Positions 45,305-56,087 of a stretch of 64,000 nt of DNA are shown here, piece after piece (position 1 is the first letter of the stretch; every line of letters starts with the position of its first letter). The translations under genes were made by a program, and so were the position numbers. Under the pieces are notes generated by a model. That model made no database searches, had not been told where the DNA came from, and saw only the letters and a program-made list of their open reading frames with translations. The stretch comes from Portulaca oleracea (lineage: Eukaryota; Streptophyta; Magnoliopsida; Caryophyllales; Portulacaceae): the NCBI GenBank assembly GCA_029582165.1, contig CM055873.1, forward strand, positions 39,767,295 to 39,831,294, in the 5' to 3' direction.

Positions 45305-46143
45305 TGTTAGGTTTTTGGGTTATCTATTTCCTAAACAGATACAGATTAATTGGCGGAATATTATAACATTTATAATCAATTAATCAAAACAACTGCAGAG
45401 GCTTTAGTAATTATACCTGATCGCTAATTCCTGCTAAAGAAGAGGTTGACCTTCCAGATTCCGACGCTGAAACCCTCTACTGAAAAGTCCACGCAGCACT
45501 CCGGGAACCCGGTTGCTAGATCGACCCGATCGAGATGAATCTCAATCTAAGATGTATGTGAGATTGTTTCGGGAAACTGAAAATGTTTCCTGAAACTAGA
45601 ACTGCAAAGTAAAAGAGAGAGGAACTCAGGAAATCACCATGGTATCTCTCTAAGAGTCTTAGACAGTTGGTGTTGAATAATCTCTCCCAGAGACCCCTTT
45701 ATATAGTGTTTAGAAACCTAGGGAAAGGGTTCAAAAAATCCTAAAGGGCCGACTTAGCGCAACGGCGGATTTCTCGGGCCCAACACGGTCCGTGTTGGTC
45801 TCCAGAAAATCCATTAACTCGGCCCATGAACACCACGGACCGTGGTATCTCAACACGGACCGTGTTGGGTTAACACGGTCCGTGTAGAACCCAATTCGGT
45901 CCATGTTAGGCTGATTTCTCACAGAAATCAATTTCAAACTTTTCTAAACGTGATACAATATCACTTAGGTTACATACATTGTTCCAAGGCACTGACTTGT
46001 GTGACCCAGTAGGACCAAATAATATAGTTGTAATTAAACATATTTAATTACTAATTATAGAGGTATCTAGCAAGACATATAATTACTATATTACTTTGGT
46101 TTAATCTCCGTGTATATCGAACATTGTCGGGACATTGCCAACA
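45305..46143 (-). repeat. 5' LTR of the LARD-like element
   Basis: 839 bp, TGTTAGG...CCAACA. Minus-strand TATATAAAGG at 45696-45705. Carries the same palindrome cluster as the left LTR. Confidence 0.9.
45780..45910 (-). promoter_or_regulatory. Palindrome cluster in the 5' LTR promoter
   Basis: CCAACACGGTCCGTGTTGG (45780-45798), CACCACGGACCGTGGT (45831-45846), CAACACGGACCGTGTTG (45851-45867), AACACGGTCCGTGTA (45872-45886) and a decayed TTCGGTCCATGTTAGG. These lie about 75-200 bp upstream of the TATA box. Confidence 0.7.
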
Positions 46144-46148
46144 GTGTG

Positions 46149-46550
46149 TTGTGCGAAAAGGCTGAGGAGTCTCATCATCAAATTTATGCCAAATGTGATT
46201 TTGGTTTGTTAGTGTGGGATCGAATTTTGGGAAGGCTAAATTGGCCTTCTTGTTCTTGGTTAGTTATTAGACAACACTCTTTGCGAATTGGATTGTCGAT
46301 AAGAAAGCTGCATCAGATTTATTTGTTTTTTCACATCTTATATATATTACATTTAGTTTGAAAGGAATAAGGGAAAGCTCAGCTCACTTTTCGACCATGA
46401 TTAGTGATCTTATCTTGATGGATGTTCAAGGTAGGCTAAGTGGAATAGAGTGTAAATATTTCCATATTTGTTTTGTTGGGCAATTTTATTGTATGCTTAG
46501 ACTAGTTTTGTAAACATATTTTGTTAATGGAATTATCTCTCTGATTTTTC

Positions 46551-46555
<5 letters not shown>
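46149..46555 (+). pseudogene. LINE 1 zinc-binding region and 3' UTR
   Basis: After GTGTG, the text CVLCEKAEESHHQIYAKCDFGLLVW (shown split by the insertion) gives the CX2C...H...C of the zf-RVT domain that follows plant LINE reverse transcriptase. It decays within about 200 bp. The 3' UTR has GTGTAAATATTT and TTGTATGCTTAGACTAGTTTTG and ends at (TA)n. Confidence 0.75.
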
Positions 46556-46589
<34 letters not shown>

Positions 46590-46590
<1 letters not shown>

Positions 46591-47011
46591 TAATAATCCT
46601 TACTTTCACGAATTGGACATCAATAATCCCTATTATTAATTTGGAATCTGGTGATCCAAAAATAAACAAAATTGTGTTTGACCATGTTTACCGATGAGAG
46701 TGTGTTTGACCATGAATTCGGGCCACCAGAACATAATCAACTATGAAATAGGACCAACAAAATATAATAAGTATGTCAATGGAAATACTAGAATACAATA
46801 GCAATTTAATTGGGACAAAAAAATTACAACTAAAATAATAATTTCTTGGTCAAACACACTCTCACCGGTACATGTTAGCAAACCACCGAATCACCACCAC
46901 TTGACTCGGTAGCGTCCTAACAGAATATAATATTATTTATTTTTGGACCACCAGAATCCAATATGATAGTAGGGATTATTGTTATTCAATTCGTGAAAGT
47001 AGGGCTTATTA

Positions 47012-47020
<9 letters not shown>
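46590..47020. mobile_element. Foldback MITE family 1, copy 3
   Basis: Left TAATAATCCTTACTTTCACGAATTGGAC and right CGTGAAAGTAGGGCTTATTAAAATCCAAT mirror each other, with CTGGTGATCCAAAAATA and TATTTTTGGACCACCAG. Terminal bases are worn; (TA)n on both sides. Confidence 0.8.
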
Positions 47021-47059
<39 letters not shown>

Positions 47060-47062
<3 letters not shown>

Positions 47063-47249
47063 AATTGATATAATGAGAATGGGATAAAGGTGAGCATGAA
47101 AGCAGCCCAAATCTCAGCCATTGAGTAATAGATCTAGGGTTTACATTAATCAATTGGTTTATCTTTATTTGTAAAAATTAGGTTGAATTTTGATTGGCTA
47201 GATTTTTTTTAATGTTAATTGTAGGAATATCACGTGAGTGAAGAAAAAA

Positions 47250-47296
<47 letters not shown>

Positions 47297-47607
47297 CATT
47301 TATTCACGCGTGGGAACACAAACAGCTGCAAATTAAACACTCACCATTTCCAAAACTAATCATTTGGAGAACAGAGCAATGGCCAGGGTTTTGAAAAATC
47401 GAAAAAAGCATCCATAGGAAGAACACAGCAAAATCATCTGGAGAATTTGGTAGGGAGGAAACCCAGGAAAATTTTCGATAGGGTGAAGATGTTCGTCGAA
47501 AATTTCCGGGACGATTTTCGCTAGGGTGAAGGTTGCGAAGGGAGAAACCCGGGACCATTTTTGGCAGGGTGAAGGTGTTCGTCGGCAATTTTCGACAGGT
47601 TGAAGGT
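47060..47607. repeat. Left terminal inverted repeat of element B
   Basis: Complement of 55555-56075. Its inner part is a ~50-bp tandem unit (AGGGTGAAGGTGTTCGTCG...). ORFs at 47304-47695 are the same text as 55572-55799 read from the other arm, so they are not genes. Confidence 0.85.
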
Positions 47608-47760
47608 GTTCATCGAAAATTTTGCTTTTTTTCGTTTTGTTGGAAAGTGGGGGGGGGGTAGATTCTCTGTGTGTTCGGGAATGACGACAGATCATGGCAT
47701 CAAAGGGATTGAATGTTGAGTGTGTTTTTGTCAGTGTGGAAGCGAATTGTGCAATTGCTC

Positions 47761-48521
47761 ATGGCATCCAAGGGAGTGACTGAACAAGAGGTTGAACAGA
47801 GGAAGAACGAGATGTAAGTCCTTCTGCATATGACCTGAAATCATCATTTTTCGGCATTTGTTGTTCATATCAGGTCTGGGTGATGGTAGTCAACTGTTGT
47901 TCATGTATTCTGTTGGTGATGTTCATTGCTGGATTTTGGGGGGTTGGGATGTGCAATTAAGGTTTTGTGATGGACATATCATTATGGATTATGCATATTT
48001 TGTTGTGATTCACATAATAAATGTTGAATATATGGGTTTGGTAAAGGTGAGGACGAACACAAATTATTGTTCATCTCAGGGCAGGTTGATGTTCATTCCT
48101 ATTGTTGTAAATGTTCATGGCAAGTTCTGTTCGATTTAAGGTAATGTCATTATTGTTTATTTATAGATGTTTATTCTAGAATGGTTTGTTGTTCATCCCA
48201 GTACATGTTGTTAATGTAGGTGATGTTCATTGTAATATTGGTGATGCTCGTTTTTGATGTGGGAATTGTGTCAGGTTCAACAGATTAGATGTTCACTGTT
48301 GATGTTCACCACTGAGTCAGTTGATTTTGGTGTGCAGTGCTGCAACTGATGATTTGCAATTGGACACAGTCTCGACCTTGCTGCCCCCGCCCATGCCACT
48401 GAGCTACAAACTGAACGACCACGGGGAACATGTTCCATTTTGTGATATTGAATCATGGGTTCCAGCTGAGGGGATGACATTTGATGACATTGAAGAGGGG
48501 AAGAAGTTTTATGTTGGTTAG
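47761..48521 (+). pseudogene. FAR1/MULE-type protein, N-terminal exons only
   Basis: Exon 1 (47761-47813) encodes MASKGVTEQEVEQRKNE and ends at AT|GTAAGT. A 524-bp intron ends TGTGCAG at 48337. Exon 2 (48338-48521) continues in frame with a Pro-rich stretch and VPAEGMTFDDIEEGKKFYVG, then TAG. The EGMxFxxxEEGxxFY motif begins the FAR1 DNA-binding domain of plant MULE transposases and FAR1/FHY3 proteins. The rest of that zinc finger and the whole transposase core are absent; GATGTTCATT repeats follow at once. The intron also holds GATGTTCATT-type repeats. I infer a decayed or captured transposase start. Splice sites look intact, so a short peptide of about 78 residues could still be made. Confidence 0.65.
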
Positions 48522-48559
48522 ATGTATTTTTGTTAGATTGGGATGACGTACTTTTGATT

Positions 48560-49410
48560 AATGAATATCTGATGTCCTTTTCTATTCATATATACCATTT
48601 AGTTCAATTTTCACTATGAGATCAATTGAAGTTTATTCGAACGCAATTTGACGTTTATTTGGCGTTTCACTTGATTATAAGTCAATGGTTATATTTCATT
48701 GTCACTATATGTTCATTACATAAGTCTTGATGTTCATTTCATTGACAGTTGATGTTCATTCTAATATAACTTGATGTTCATTTCATCGAGTTTATATCCA
48801 GTATCAATGGTCATTGCATAGGTTCACTTGATTATAAGTTAATTTGGAGTTCATTTGGCGTTCACTTGATTTTAATTTAATGGTTGCATTTCATTGTCAC
48901 TTTATGTTCATTACATGGTCATGATGTCCATTTCATGATAACTTGATCTTCATTTCATTGTCACTTGATGTTTATTCCAATATAGCTTGATGTTCATTTT
49001 AAATTCACTTTATGTTCATTTATCAAGTTTATATCAAGTTTCAATGTTCACAACGAGCATTTGATGATCATTTCATATTCACTAGACGTCCATGTGGTTA
49101 TAGTTTGATGTTCATTTCAAACTAATTCACCACCCTTACCCAATGTTACAACTGGGATGTACATTTGATGTTCAATAGATCTTCATTTTCATTATCCATA
49201 GAAGTTCATACAAGTATGACTTGATGATCATTTCATATTCACTTGATGTTCATTTTCATTCTCCGTAGCCGTTCAATGCCATTTAGGGTCCTATTGTTCA
49301 TTTAATATTGGTTGATCATTTGATGTGCATTTCATGTTCACTTAATGTTTAATCCAAACAATTCATTTTTAGTGTGCATGGTTAAGTGCATTTCTTTATC
49401 CATATATGTT
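48560..49410 (+). repeat. GATGTTCATT-type array, left
   Basis: Dozens of imperfect units such as CTTGATGTTCATTTCATTGTCA, ending at a non-repeat block (GTTCACAAAACGAATGCTTGCATAC) that recurs at 54389 and 54983. Confidence 0.85.
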
Positions 49411-50727
49411 CACAAAACGAATGCTTGCATACCAGGGTGTGGCATTCATGTTTGTAACACAGTGCATACAAAGTTCCCCTCTGTTGAGGCCCTTGAGGGG
49501 GGTGAAGTTCACAATTAAGATCTACACACTAGGTAAGAACGTTAGAGCAAACTTCCTTGGTTTCAAACCAAGGATAAAGACACAGTGTAACTGAAATACC
49601 TCATTAGATTTATAACAATCAAAGAACAAGTTACACTTACAAAACAAAACAAGAAGTAACAGTCCGAAGGTAGTTACGGATAGAATCACTGACCAAGACT
49701 GAATGTCCTTGAGTCAGTTACAGATAAAGATCGTCGTAGGAAAAACCCTAGCGACGATTTAGAACATGATGGATTACATTGAAGCACAAACTCACACAAC
49801 CTTAGTCCGTCAAAGCTCTGCTACACACCATCTCTCCATCACATGTGGACACAACGAATGCTCACCAATGTAACACCCCAACACCCTTAACCACAAGATT
49901 AACACAACAACTCATACTAAACCTGTGATTAGCGCAGCGGAACACCTTAGGGTGGAGGTATTACCGCCGTCCCCACTCGGGACAAGGCAACAACCCAAAA
50001 GAACATCATTAAAACATATAAACATTACATACTATACTTCCAAAACATAACTTCATACTTAAAGATGAATCTCCAAAGCATAACCATCAAACTTTAAACA
50101 ACCATTAAAGATGACAAGTACAATCCTTCTTCCTTAAGCATGGGTACTTTAAAACGTGGGACACCCAAGTCGACCGGAATACTTCAACCATGACTACCTT
50201 GCTTGCAACACGTGACTACCCTTGCTTGCCTTTGCCTTTATCTTGGGTGCTCGGACCCCTAAAACAAAACATTGAAACATTGCGAAAAGTGAGTGGGAAA
50301 CACTCGACGTAAACCTCCAACACGTCAAACCGTCAAAAGCGGTTTTAGTGCCGGCATTTAAATTCATTTTGAAAACGGGAAAGAGGAGATAAAACATTAA
50401 CTTGAAATGACATGAACATAAACTTATACATGAGTAAAAGTAACTTGAGTTCATAAAGAAAGAACATGTCACATGAACTTAGAAGTAAATATATAAATTT
50501 AAGAGTTTTGGGTCCCTTACGATCGATGCAATGCATCTCACACACGCGCATGCCCAAACCGATCTAAGTTTGGAATGGGTGACTGCTATGCAGTCGACAC
50601 TGGCCAGGTCTAGGACACTCTGATCAGGAGCATCTAAAAGGCTAGCACTTCTCGTAACTAGCTAGAACATAAAACATAGAATCCATAAAATGGGACCACT
50701 TAAAACCATGAATAATCATAAAAGTAT

Positions 50728-50832
50728 AAATTAGCATAAACCGTAAACATTTAGCATAAACCGTAAACCTTTAGCATAAACTGTAAACCTTTAGCATAAA
50801 CCGTAAACATTTAGCATAAACCGTAAACATAA
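50728..50832. repeat. 21-bp tandem repeat inside the nested LTR
   Basis: Five or so units of TTAGCATAAACCGTAAACAT/CT. Confidence 0.9.
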
Positions 50833-51311
50833 AGGAGCGAAAAGTTGGACAATTCGCGTACCTTGGTTAGATGAAAGCTTTAGCGACGAGCCTCGAGCTT
50901 GAGATGGCGTGGGCGACTTGGAGACTATAAGGAATTTGTAATAAAAGCGTAGAGAAATCGGTGAGGTTCGTGTAATCATATAAAATAGAATTAAATACTT
51001 AAACTTGTCTCATAAAAGGTAAGAAAGGAAATAAAATTTCAGATTTTAGTAATTCGCTGTTTCGGCGATAACTTGGGCTAGAAAACTCGGATTTTTGCAA
51101 ACGAGTACTTTTCGGAAAGGGAAAATCATGCCCGACAATTTTGTCAACTGGCCCAGAGGCTAGAAATGAAAGGAAGGCTCGAAAAACAGCCCGGACAGAA
51201 ACAGTGCATGAATAAACTATAACCGGCTTAAAAACTTAGAGTGGAACTCACGGTGAAAATTGAATAACAATAGAGAAGGTTCATGGCTTATGATGCATTT
51301 CAACCATTGGC

Positions 51312-51536
51312 TTGAAGGAGCATAGAATTAGATCACTTGAAAGCTTATTAGAAAGAAGGTACTTGATTAATGAAAACATGAAGAATGTCATGGCGGACTT
51401 AGAACAATATCATGTTTATGGATTTTTAGAAACTATTTGTGAATCGATGAACGGTGAATTGGATATGAAGAAAGGACGAGCTTATGGTTACTTAGACATA
51501 GAGGAACGCATAAACTTGCTAAGAACTCAAGTGTAA
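51312..51536 (+). CDS. 74-residue ORF of protein-like composition inside an LTR
   Basis: Reads LESLLERRYLINENMKNVMADLEQYHV and ends GYLDIEERINLLRTQV before TAA. Unlike other ORFs of this window it is balanced in charge, low in repeats and looks like an amphipathic helical protein. I do not recognise it. The upstream sequence in the same frame is broken by stops. It could be a captured exon, a remnant of gag-like text, or chance. No TATA or intron signals are clear. Confidence 0.3.
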   Translation: MKEHRIRSLESLLERRYLINENMKNVMADLEQYHVYGFLETICESMNGELDMKKGRAYGYLDIEERINLLRTQV

Positions 51537-52679
51537 CCCTTAGTCATCAACAATACCTAATTGGGCCTTAAAGCTTCACCGAATTAACCCATGGTTTGCT
51601 AATTTACCTATAATCCTTTAGGAGATAATCCTCAACATCAACCTAACTTAAATTAGCTTAGAAAACTCATCCCAACTATCTTGACAATACCACAAAGGCT
51701 ACAAACTTATAAGAACTCCATAAAAGACCCAATTTACAAATTTTAGGCTAAAAAGGCAATAAAAATTCTGGGCAGAAACTTGTTCCGGACAGCCCTGCTT
51801 CCCGGGCTCGTAATTCATACTCCCGATATCGGATGACTACGAATCATACCTTTCCGGAAAGCTTGCAACGTGGCCTAAAACTTTCATGTTCAACATAAAA
51901 ACTAAAGAGGTCTCCAAAGGCACGAAAAACAGCCCTCAATATACTGACTCAGAATTCGTATATAAAATTATACCTTCACGGTTTTGGTCTTAACTCGGGC
52001 TATACATGTCGGAATCTCGAAATTCCAAAGCCTATGGTTAGCTAACACCTTGGGCTATCATATGGAGTAGAAATCTGGGCAAAAACCCCACTTTTATACC
52101 ACTGTAAATTTCCAGAACCGAAACAGAAACCTTATCTACCGAATTTTCCGGTTTTTAGCTTGATTTTTCACCCTTAATCATATTAAAACACAATCAAATC
52201 CCATATAACCTTAATCCACCATATTTCCAGAATATAAACCTTGATAATTAACTCATCTTAGACCTTAAAAACCACATGCATCCATGGATTAAACCTAAAC
52301 TTAACATAAAAGACATATTCTTGAACTCTTGCACCAAAACCTCACTAATTCACCCAAATTAAACATAATAACACTTAATTCATAATCTTAAAACATAAAC
52401 TCAGCCCTTATATACTAAGAATCTCTCAAGAAATTCACATGCACTAACATGTATTCATCATCCACCATGAATTCAACCATAAAACCTCACAAACACTTAG
52501 AAATATACATGCATACACTTAAAACTTAAACCCTAACTTAACCACAACTTAAATTCATGCTTAATAAACATAAAGAAGATGAACAACATCAAGAGAACAT
52601 AAATTTGAAGTAGAAATTCAGATTATAAACAAGAGAATTAGGTTAGGGTTTGAGATTATACCACTTGAATTTGAGGTGA

Positions 52680-52810
52680 GAGATTGAACAAGTAAAGGGG
52701 AAGAAGGTGGTGGCCGGTGGCGCGAGGTCGCCGGAAAAGCGTCGGCAGGGGCGGCAGAGGTGGCTGGTCGGTGGGCAGCATTGGGAGGAAGAAGAGGGAG
52801 AGGGTGAGTG
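52680..52810. other. GC-rich island in the nested LTR
   Basis: GGTGGCCGGTGGCGCGAGGT-type sequence in AT-rich surroundings, matching in position and style the islands at 5660-5850 and 32480-32930. The minus strand then shows CTCTCCCTCTTCTTCC, leader-like. Confidence 0.6.
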
Positions 52811-53999
52811 CGAGAGAAAGTTGTTATAAAAATTCTGATTTTGCCAAATGAACTCAAACCCCCTTTAACCCCCTTAATAAAAACCCTTCCCTAATTAAAT
52901 TACCATCTAATTAACACTTAACTTAAACTATTGGTAAAAGAAATTAGCTAGGTAAAATAATTGGTAATCAACCCAAATAAATACATAACATAAACCTTGA
53001 AATTATAATTTAGTATATAACTAAATAAAATTTCCTTGGAATAAAATTGGGTGGAAGACTAAAAATTAAAATCACATAAACTAAACTGATAAAACATACT
53101 AATAAAATAATTCGGGCCATAAAATGTACTTAGGAGGATCGAGTAGTATAAATCGTAAAAGAAACGGAATTGAGAATAATATAACCTTCCTCGGTTACAA
53201 GTGTAAAATTGAGAATGATAAAATAAATTATAAAACTTATCGTAAAAGTATTCATAAACTCGTAATAATAATCATAACTTTAAATTCGAGATAACATAAA
53301 ATCAACCCGTTTAACCATCGCCTAGCTCGAGACCTGTCGCGCATAAAAATAAATAATAATAATAATAACAGAAATAACCATATTAACGTAAAAGAAAGAA
53401 AATTTCTAACAGCGTAATTTAGATAAACACCGTGATTACGGCTTTAATTAATACGGGTTTGGGGCGGGTCGTTACAACCAAGGTCCATGGCTATATCTTC
53501 ACCAGAAGTCCTTTACTGGCTACCTTCACCACCGAACCATTGGTTACACACTCGGAGAAATCCCACCGGATTTCTTACTCCGCGATTACTTCCGTGGAAT
53601 CGCCTAAGTTCTCAATTCTTCTATCATCCTTTTTATAGAGGGCTTTGGATGCTTGAACTTGACTCATTCCAACGGTAACTTGCCTTCATTGTTGATTCTT
53701 TCCCTTTTGTGTTGATACTTCCTCAATCATCAATCATCCAATGGATTCTTTCCTTTTGGTCTTGTATTTGATTGCACAATCCTCCTGATTTGTTTTCCTT
53801 ATGTTTTCCTTATGATTTATATCTACAAATAAATCACACAATCAGAATATATCCGAATATATATTATATAATCTAAATATATAATCTGAATATATAATAT
53901 AAGGCGACTTTCCTTTTCCTGATTTTGGCTTTCATCAAAACCTAAGGTCCTTCGCAGATGCGCGGTGAAGGACCTTGACCTTGTCTTCAACACCCTCAA

Positions 54000-54995
54000 A
54001 ACAGTATAACTTGATCATTTCATCTTCATTTGATTTTCAATCCAAAAAGTTCATGTTTAGTGTGCATGATTGAGTATTGCATTTGATATTTCATTCCAGT
54101 ACAACTTGATGTCCATTTCAATGTCACTTGATGTTCATTTTTTTTCATTTTCATTTGATGTTCATTCTAGTACGACTTGATGATCATTTCATTGTCACTT
54201 GACGTTCATTTCATTGTCACTTGATATTCATTTTTTCATTTTCATTGATGTTCATTCCAATACATCTTGATGTTCATTGTATTGTCACTTGATGTTCATT
54301 TTTTCATTTCCATTTGATGTTCATTCCAGTCAAGCTTGATGTTTATTTCATTTTTTACTTAATATTTATTTCATTACCCATATACGTTCACAAAACGAAT
54401 GCTTGCATACTGGGGCGTGTTGTTCATGTTCGTAATACAATGCATACAAGTTCCCCTCAAGACATGTCTTAGCTGACAAAATGTCATACATGTTCAAACC
54501 TAGTATAACTTGATGATCATTTCATGTTCACTTAATGTTCAATCCAAACACTTCATTGTTAGTGTGCATGGTTGAGTAATGCATTTGATGTTCATTCCAA
54601 TACAACTGGATATTCATTTCATTATCATTTGATTTTCATTTAATGTTCATTCCAGTACAACTTAATGTTCATTTCATTGTCACTTGATTTTCATTTGTTC
54701 ATTTTCATTTGATGTTCATTCCAATGTAACTTGATGATCATTTCATAATTACTTGATGTTCATTTCACGTTCACCCAATGTTCAATCCAAATAGTTCATT
54801 TTTACATAGTTCATTTTTACTGTGCATAGTTGAGTATTACATTTGATGTTCATTCTAGTACAACTTGATGTTCATTTCATTATCACTTGATTTTCATTTT
54901 TTCATTTGTGTTTGATGTTCATTCCAGTACAACTTGATGTTCATTTCATTTTCACTTGATTTTCATCTCATTACCCATATATGTTCACAAAACGA
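54000..54995 (+). repeat. GATGTTCATT-type array, right
   Basis: Same unit family as 48560-49410 (ACTTGATGTTCATTTCATTGT, CATTCCAGTACAACTTGATG), with the GTTCACAAAACGAAT block at about 54389 and 54983 marking longer-order periods. Confidence 0.85.
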
Positions 54996-55495
54996 ATACT
55001 TACTTACCATAAACGAACACAGTGCATACAAGTTCCCCTCAAGACCTGTCTTAGTTGACAAAATGTCATGCAAAAGCTAATGAACACAAATTCATGTTCC
55101 ATACAAAGAGAATGAGAGAAATAAACTTCGTCAACTACAAACACTAAACAAATCAAAACGGTGCGAGGTTGTTCGTTATGTTCCAATGCGTTGCTCTCGA
55201 TTGAACAATGTCCTTCAAGCGATTTGCCTCAAGTGCAGACCTATATGACAAAACACTACCAGTTAGATGTGTCTTTCAATTTAGATGAACATAGATATTA
55301 ACATCAAGATGACCATTGTCAACTATGCTAGCCTAATTATATTAAACACAACAATGTCGGCCTTGTACCCAATTGCAACCCATCAGTGGCAGCACTGCAT
55401 ACGTCAACATCAACAGTGATCATCAAGCCCCACTGACATGAACATCATATTATAAACATCGAAAAGAACATCACATAGACACAACACATAGGCAC

Positions 55496-55517
55496 ACACA
55501 CACACACACACACACAC
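55496..55517. repeat. (AC)n microsatellite
   Basis: Pure AC tract just inside the right inverted repeat of element B. Confidence 0.9.
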
Positions 55518-55554
55518 TATTAATACCAGAACGAGACACACGGACATCAAACTC

Positions 55555-56075
55555 CTTCAACCCGCCGGAAATTGTCGACGAACACCTTCACCCTGCCGAA
55601 AATGGTCCCGGGTTTCTCCCTTCTCAACCTTCACCTTGGCGAAAATTGTCCCGGAAATTGCCGACGAACATCTTCACCCTACCGAAAATCGTCCCGGGTT
55701 TCCTCCCTACCAAATTCTCTAGATGATTTTGCTCTGTTCTTCTATGGATGCTCTTTTCGATTTTTCAAAACCCTAGCCATTGCTCTGTTCTGCAAATGAT
55801 GAGTTTTGGAAATGGTGAGTGTTTAATGTGTAGCTGTTTGTGTTCCCACGCCTGAATAAATGCCTCTCAGTCTCTCTCTCTTTTCTTTTTTCTTCACTCA
55901 CGTGACCTTCCTACAATTAACATATAAAAAAATCCAGCCAATCAGAATTCAGCCCAATTTCTACAAATAAAGATAAACCAATTGATTAATGTAAACCTTA
56001 GATCTATTACTCAATGGCTGAGATTTGGGCTGCTTTTATGCTCACCTCTATCCCCTTCTCATTATATCAATTCCC
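55555..56075. repeat. Right terminal inverted repeat of element B
   Basis: Complement of 47060-47607; ends TATCAATTCCC before (TA)n. Confidence 0.85.
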
Positions 56076-56087
56076 TATATATATATA

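Larger units (their letters stand above)
39083..46143 (-). mobile_element. LTR retrotransposon without gag-pol (LARD-like)
   Basis: Two similar LTRs (39083-39888 and 45305-46143), a GTGTG duplication at 39078-39082 and 46144-46148, ends TGTTAGG...CCAACA, and a tRNA-iMet primer site next to the right LTR. Orientation is minus. The 5.4 kb interior has no recognisable gag, protease, RT or integrase. The left LTR lacks its inner ~26 bp and the polypurine tract; instead a short stretch (ACTTAGGTTACATACATTGTTAC) repeats LTR text, so that junction was rearranged. Confidence 0.85.
27420..46555 (+). mobile_element. LINE 1 (L1-type), degraded and split in three
   Basis: Reverse transcriptase lies at 27429-28890, a 32-bp piece (39051-39082) survives between two later insertions, and the zinc-binding end plus 3' UTR lie at 46149-46555. 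Removing the solo LTR (28896-39045 plus one GTAAC) and the LTR retrotransposon (39083-46143 plus one GTGTG) rejoins the PKFSFITWLCVLGRL-like text with a CX2C...HX4C segment. The 5' end (endonuclease, ORF1) is missing. The 3' end (TTGTATGCTTAGACTAGTTT..., to about 46555) runs into (TA)n. Confidence 0.8.
49869..53476 (-). mobile_element. Solo LTR (TGTAACACCCC...GTTACA), nested
   Basis: Starts TGTAACACCCC, ends GGGCGGGTCGTTACA, ACCAA target duplication at 49864-49868 and 53477-53481. 3.6 kb, no gag-pol. It shares style with the TGTAACGCC family (GGGCTAGAAAACTCGG, a GC-rich island at 52680-52800 with CT-rich minus-strand text), so probably related and minus oriented. A protein-like ORF lies at 51312-51536. 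Confidence 0.85.
49482..53992. mobile_element. Solo LTR (TGTTGA...TCAACA), split by another solo LTR
   Basis: Perfect 6-bp inverted ends and a CCCTC target duplication at 49477-49481 and 53993-53997. Without the nested LTR it is about 900 bp. The insertion site is confirmed by intact copies of the surrounding text (TTCCCCTCAAGAC) at 54453 and 55032. Orientation unknown; an AT-rich TATATAATCTAAATATATAAT stretch lies near its right end. Confidence 0.85.
47060..56075. mobile_element. Mutator-like element B (FAR1-type), with nested LTRs
   Basis: Inverted repeats of about 520-550 bp: GGGAATTGATATAATGAGAA at left and TCATTATATCAATTCCC at right. They also share CTCAGCCATTGAGTAATAGATCT, ATCACGTGA/TCACGTGA and a (GA)n/(CT)n tract. 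Inside are two exons of a FAR1-type protein (47761-48521), long GATGTTCATT arrays, and a solo LTR at 49482-53992 containing another at 49869-53476. About 4.5 kb remain without the nested LTRs, too little for a full transposase, so it is non-autonomous. (TA)n flanks hide the target duplication. Confidence 0.8.

Noticed and set aside
47304..47695. Two minus-strand ORFs of about 100 residues with a repeated TNTFTLPKMVPGFS motif, also found at 55572-55799
   Set aside because: Both are the terminal inverted repeat of element B with its ~50-bp tandem unit; the similarity comes from DNA repeat structure, not a gene pair.
48560..54995. Regularly spaced short repeats that might suggest a CRISPR-like array
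   Set aside because: Units vary in length and sequence, there are no unique spacers, and the setting is a plant transposon.
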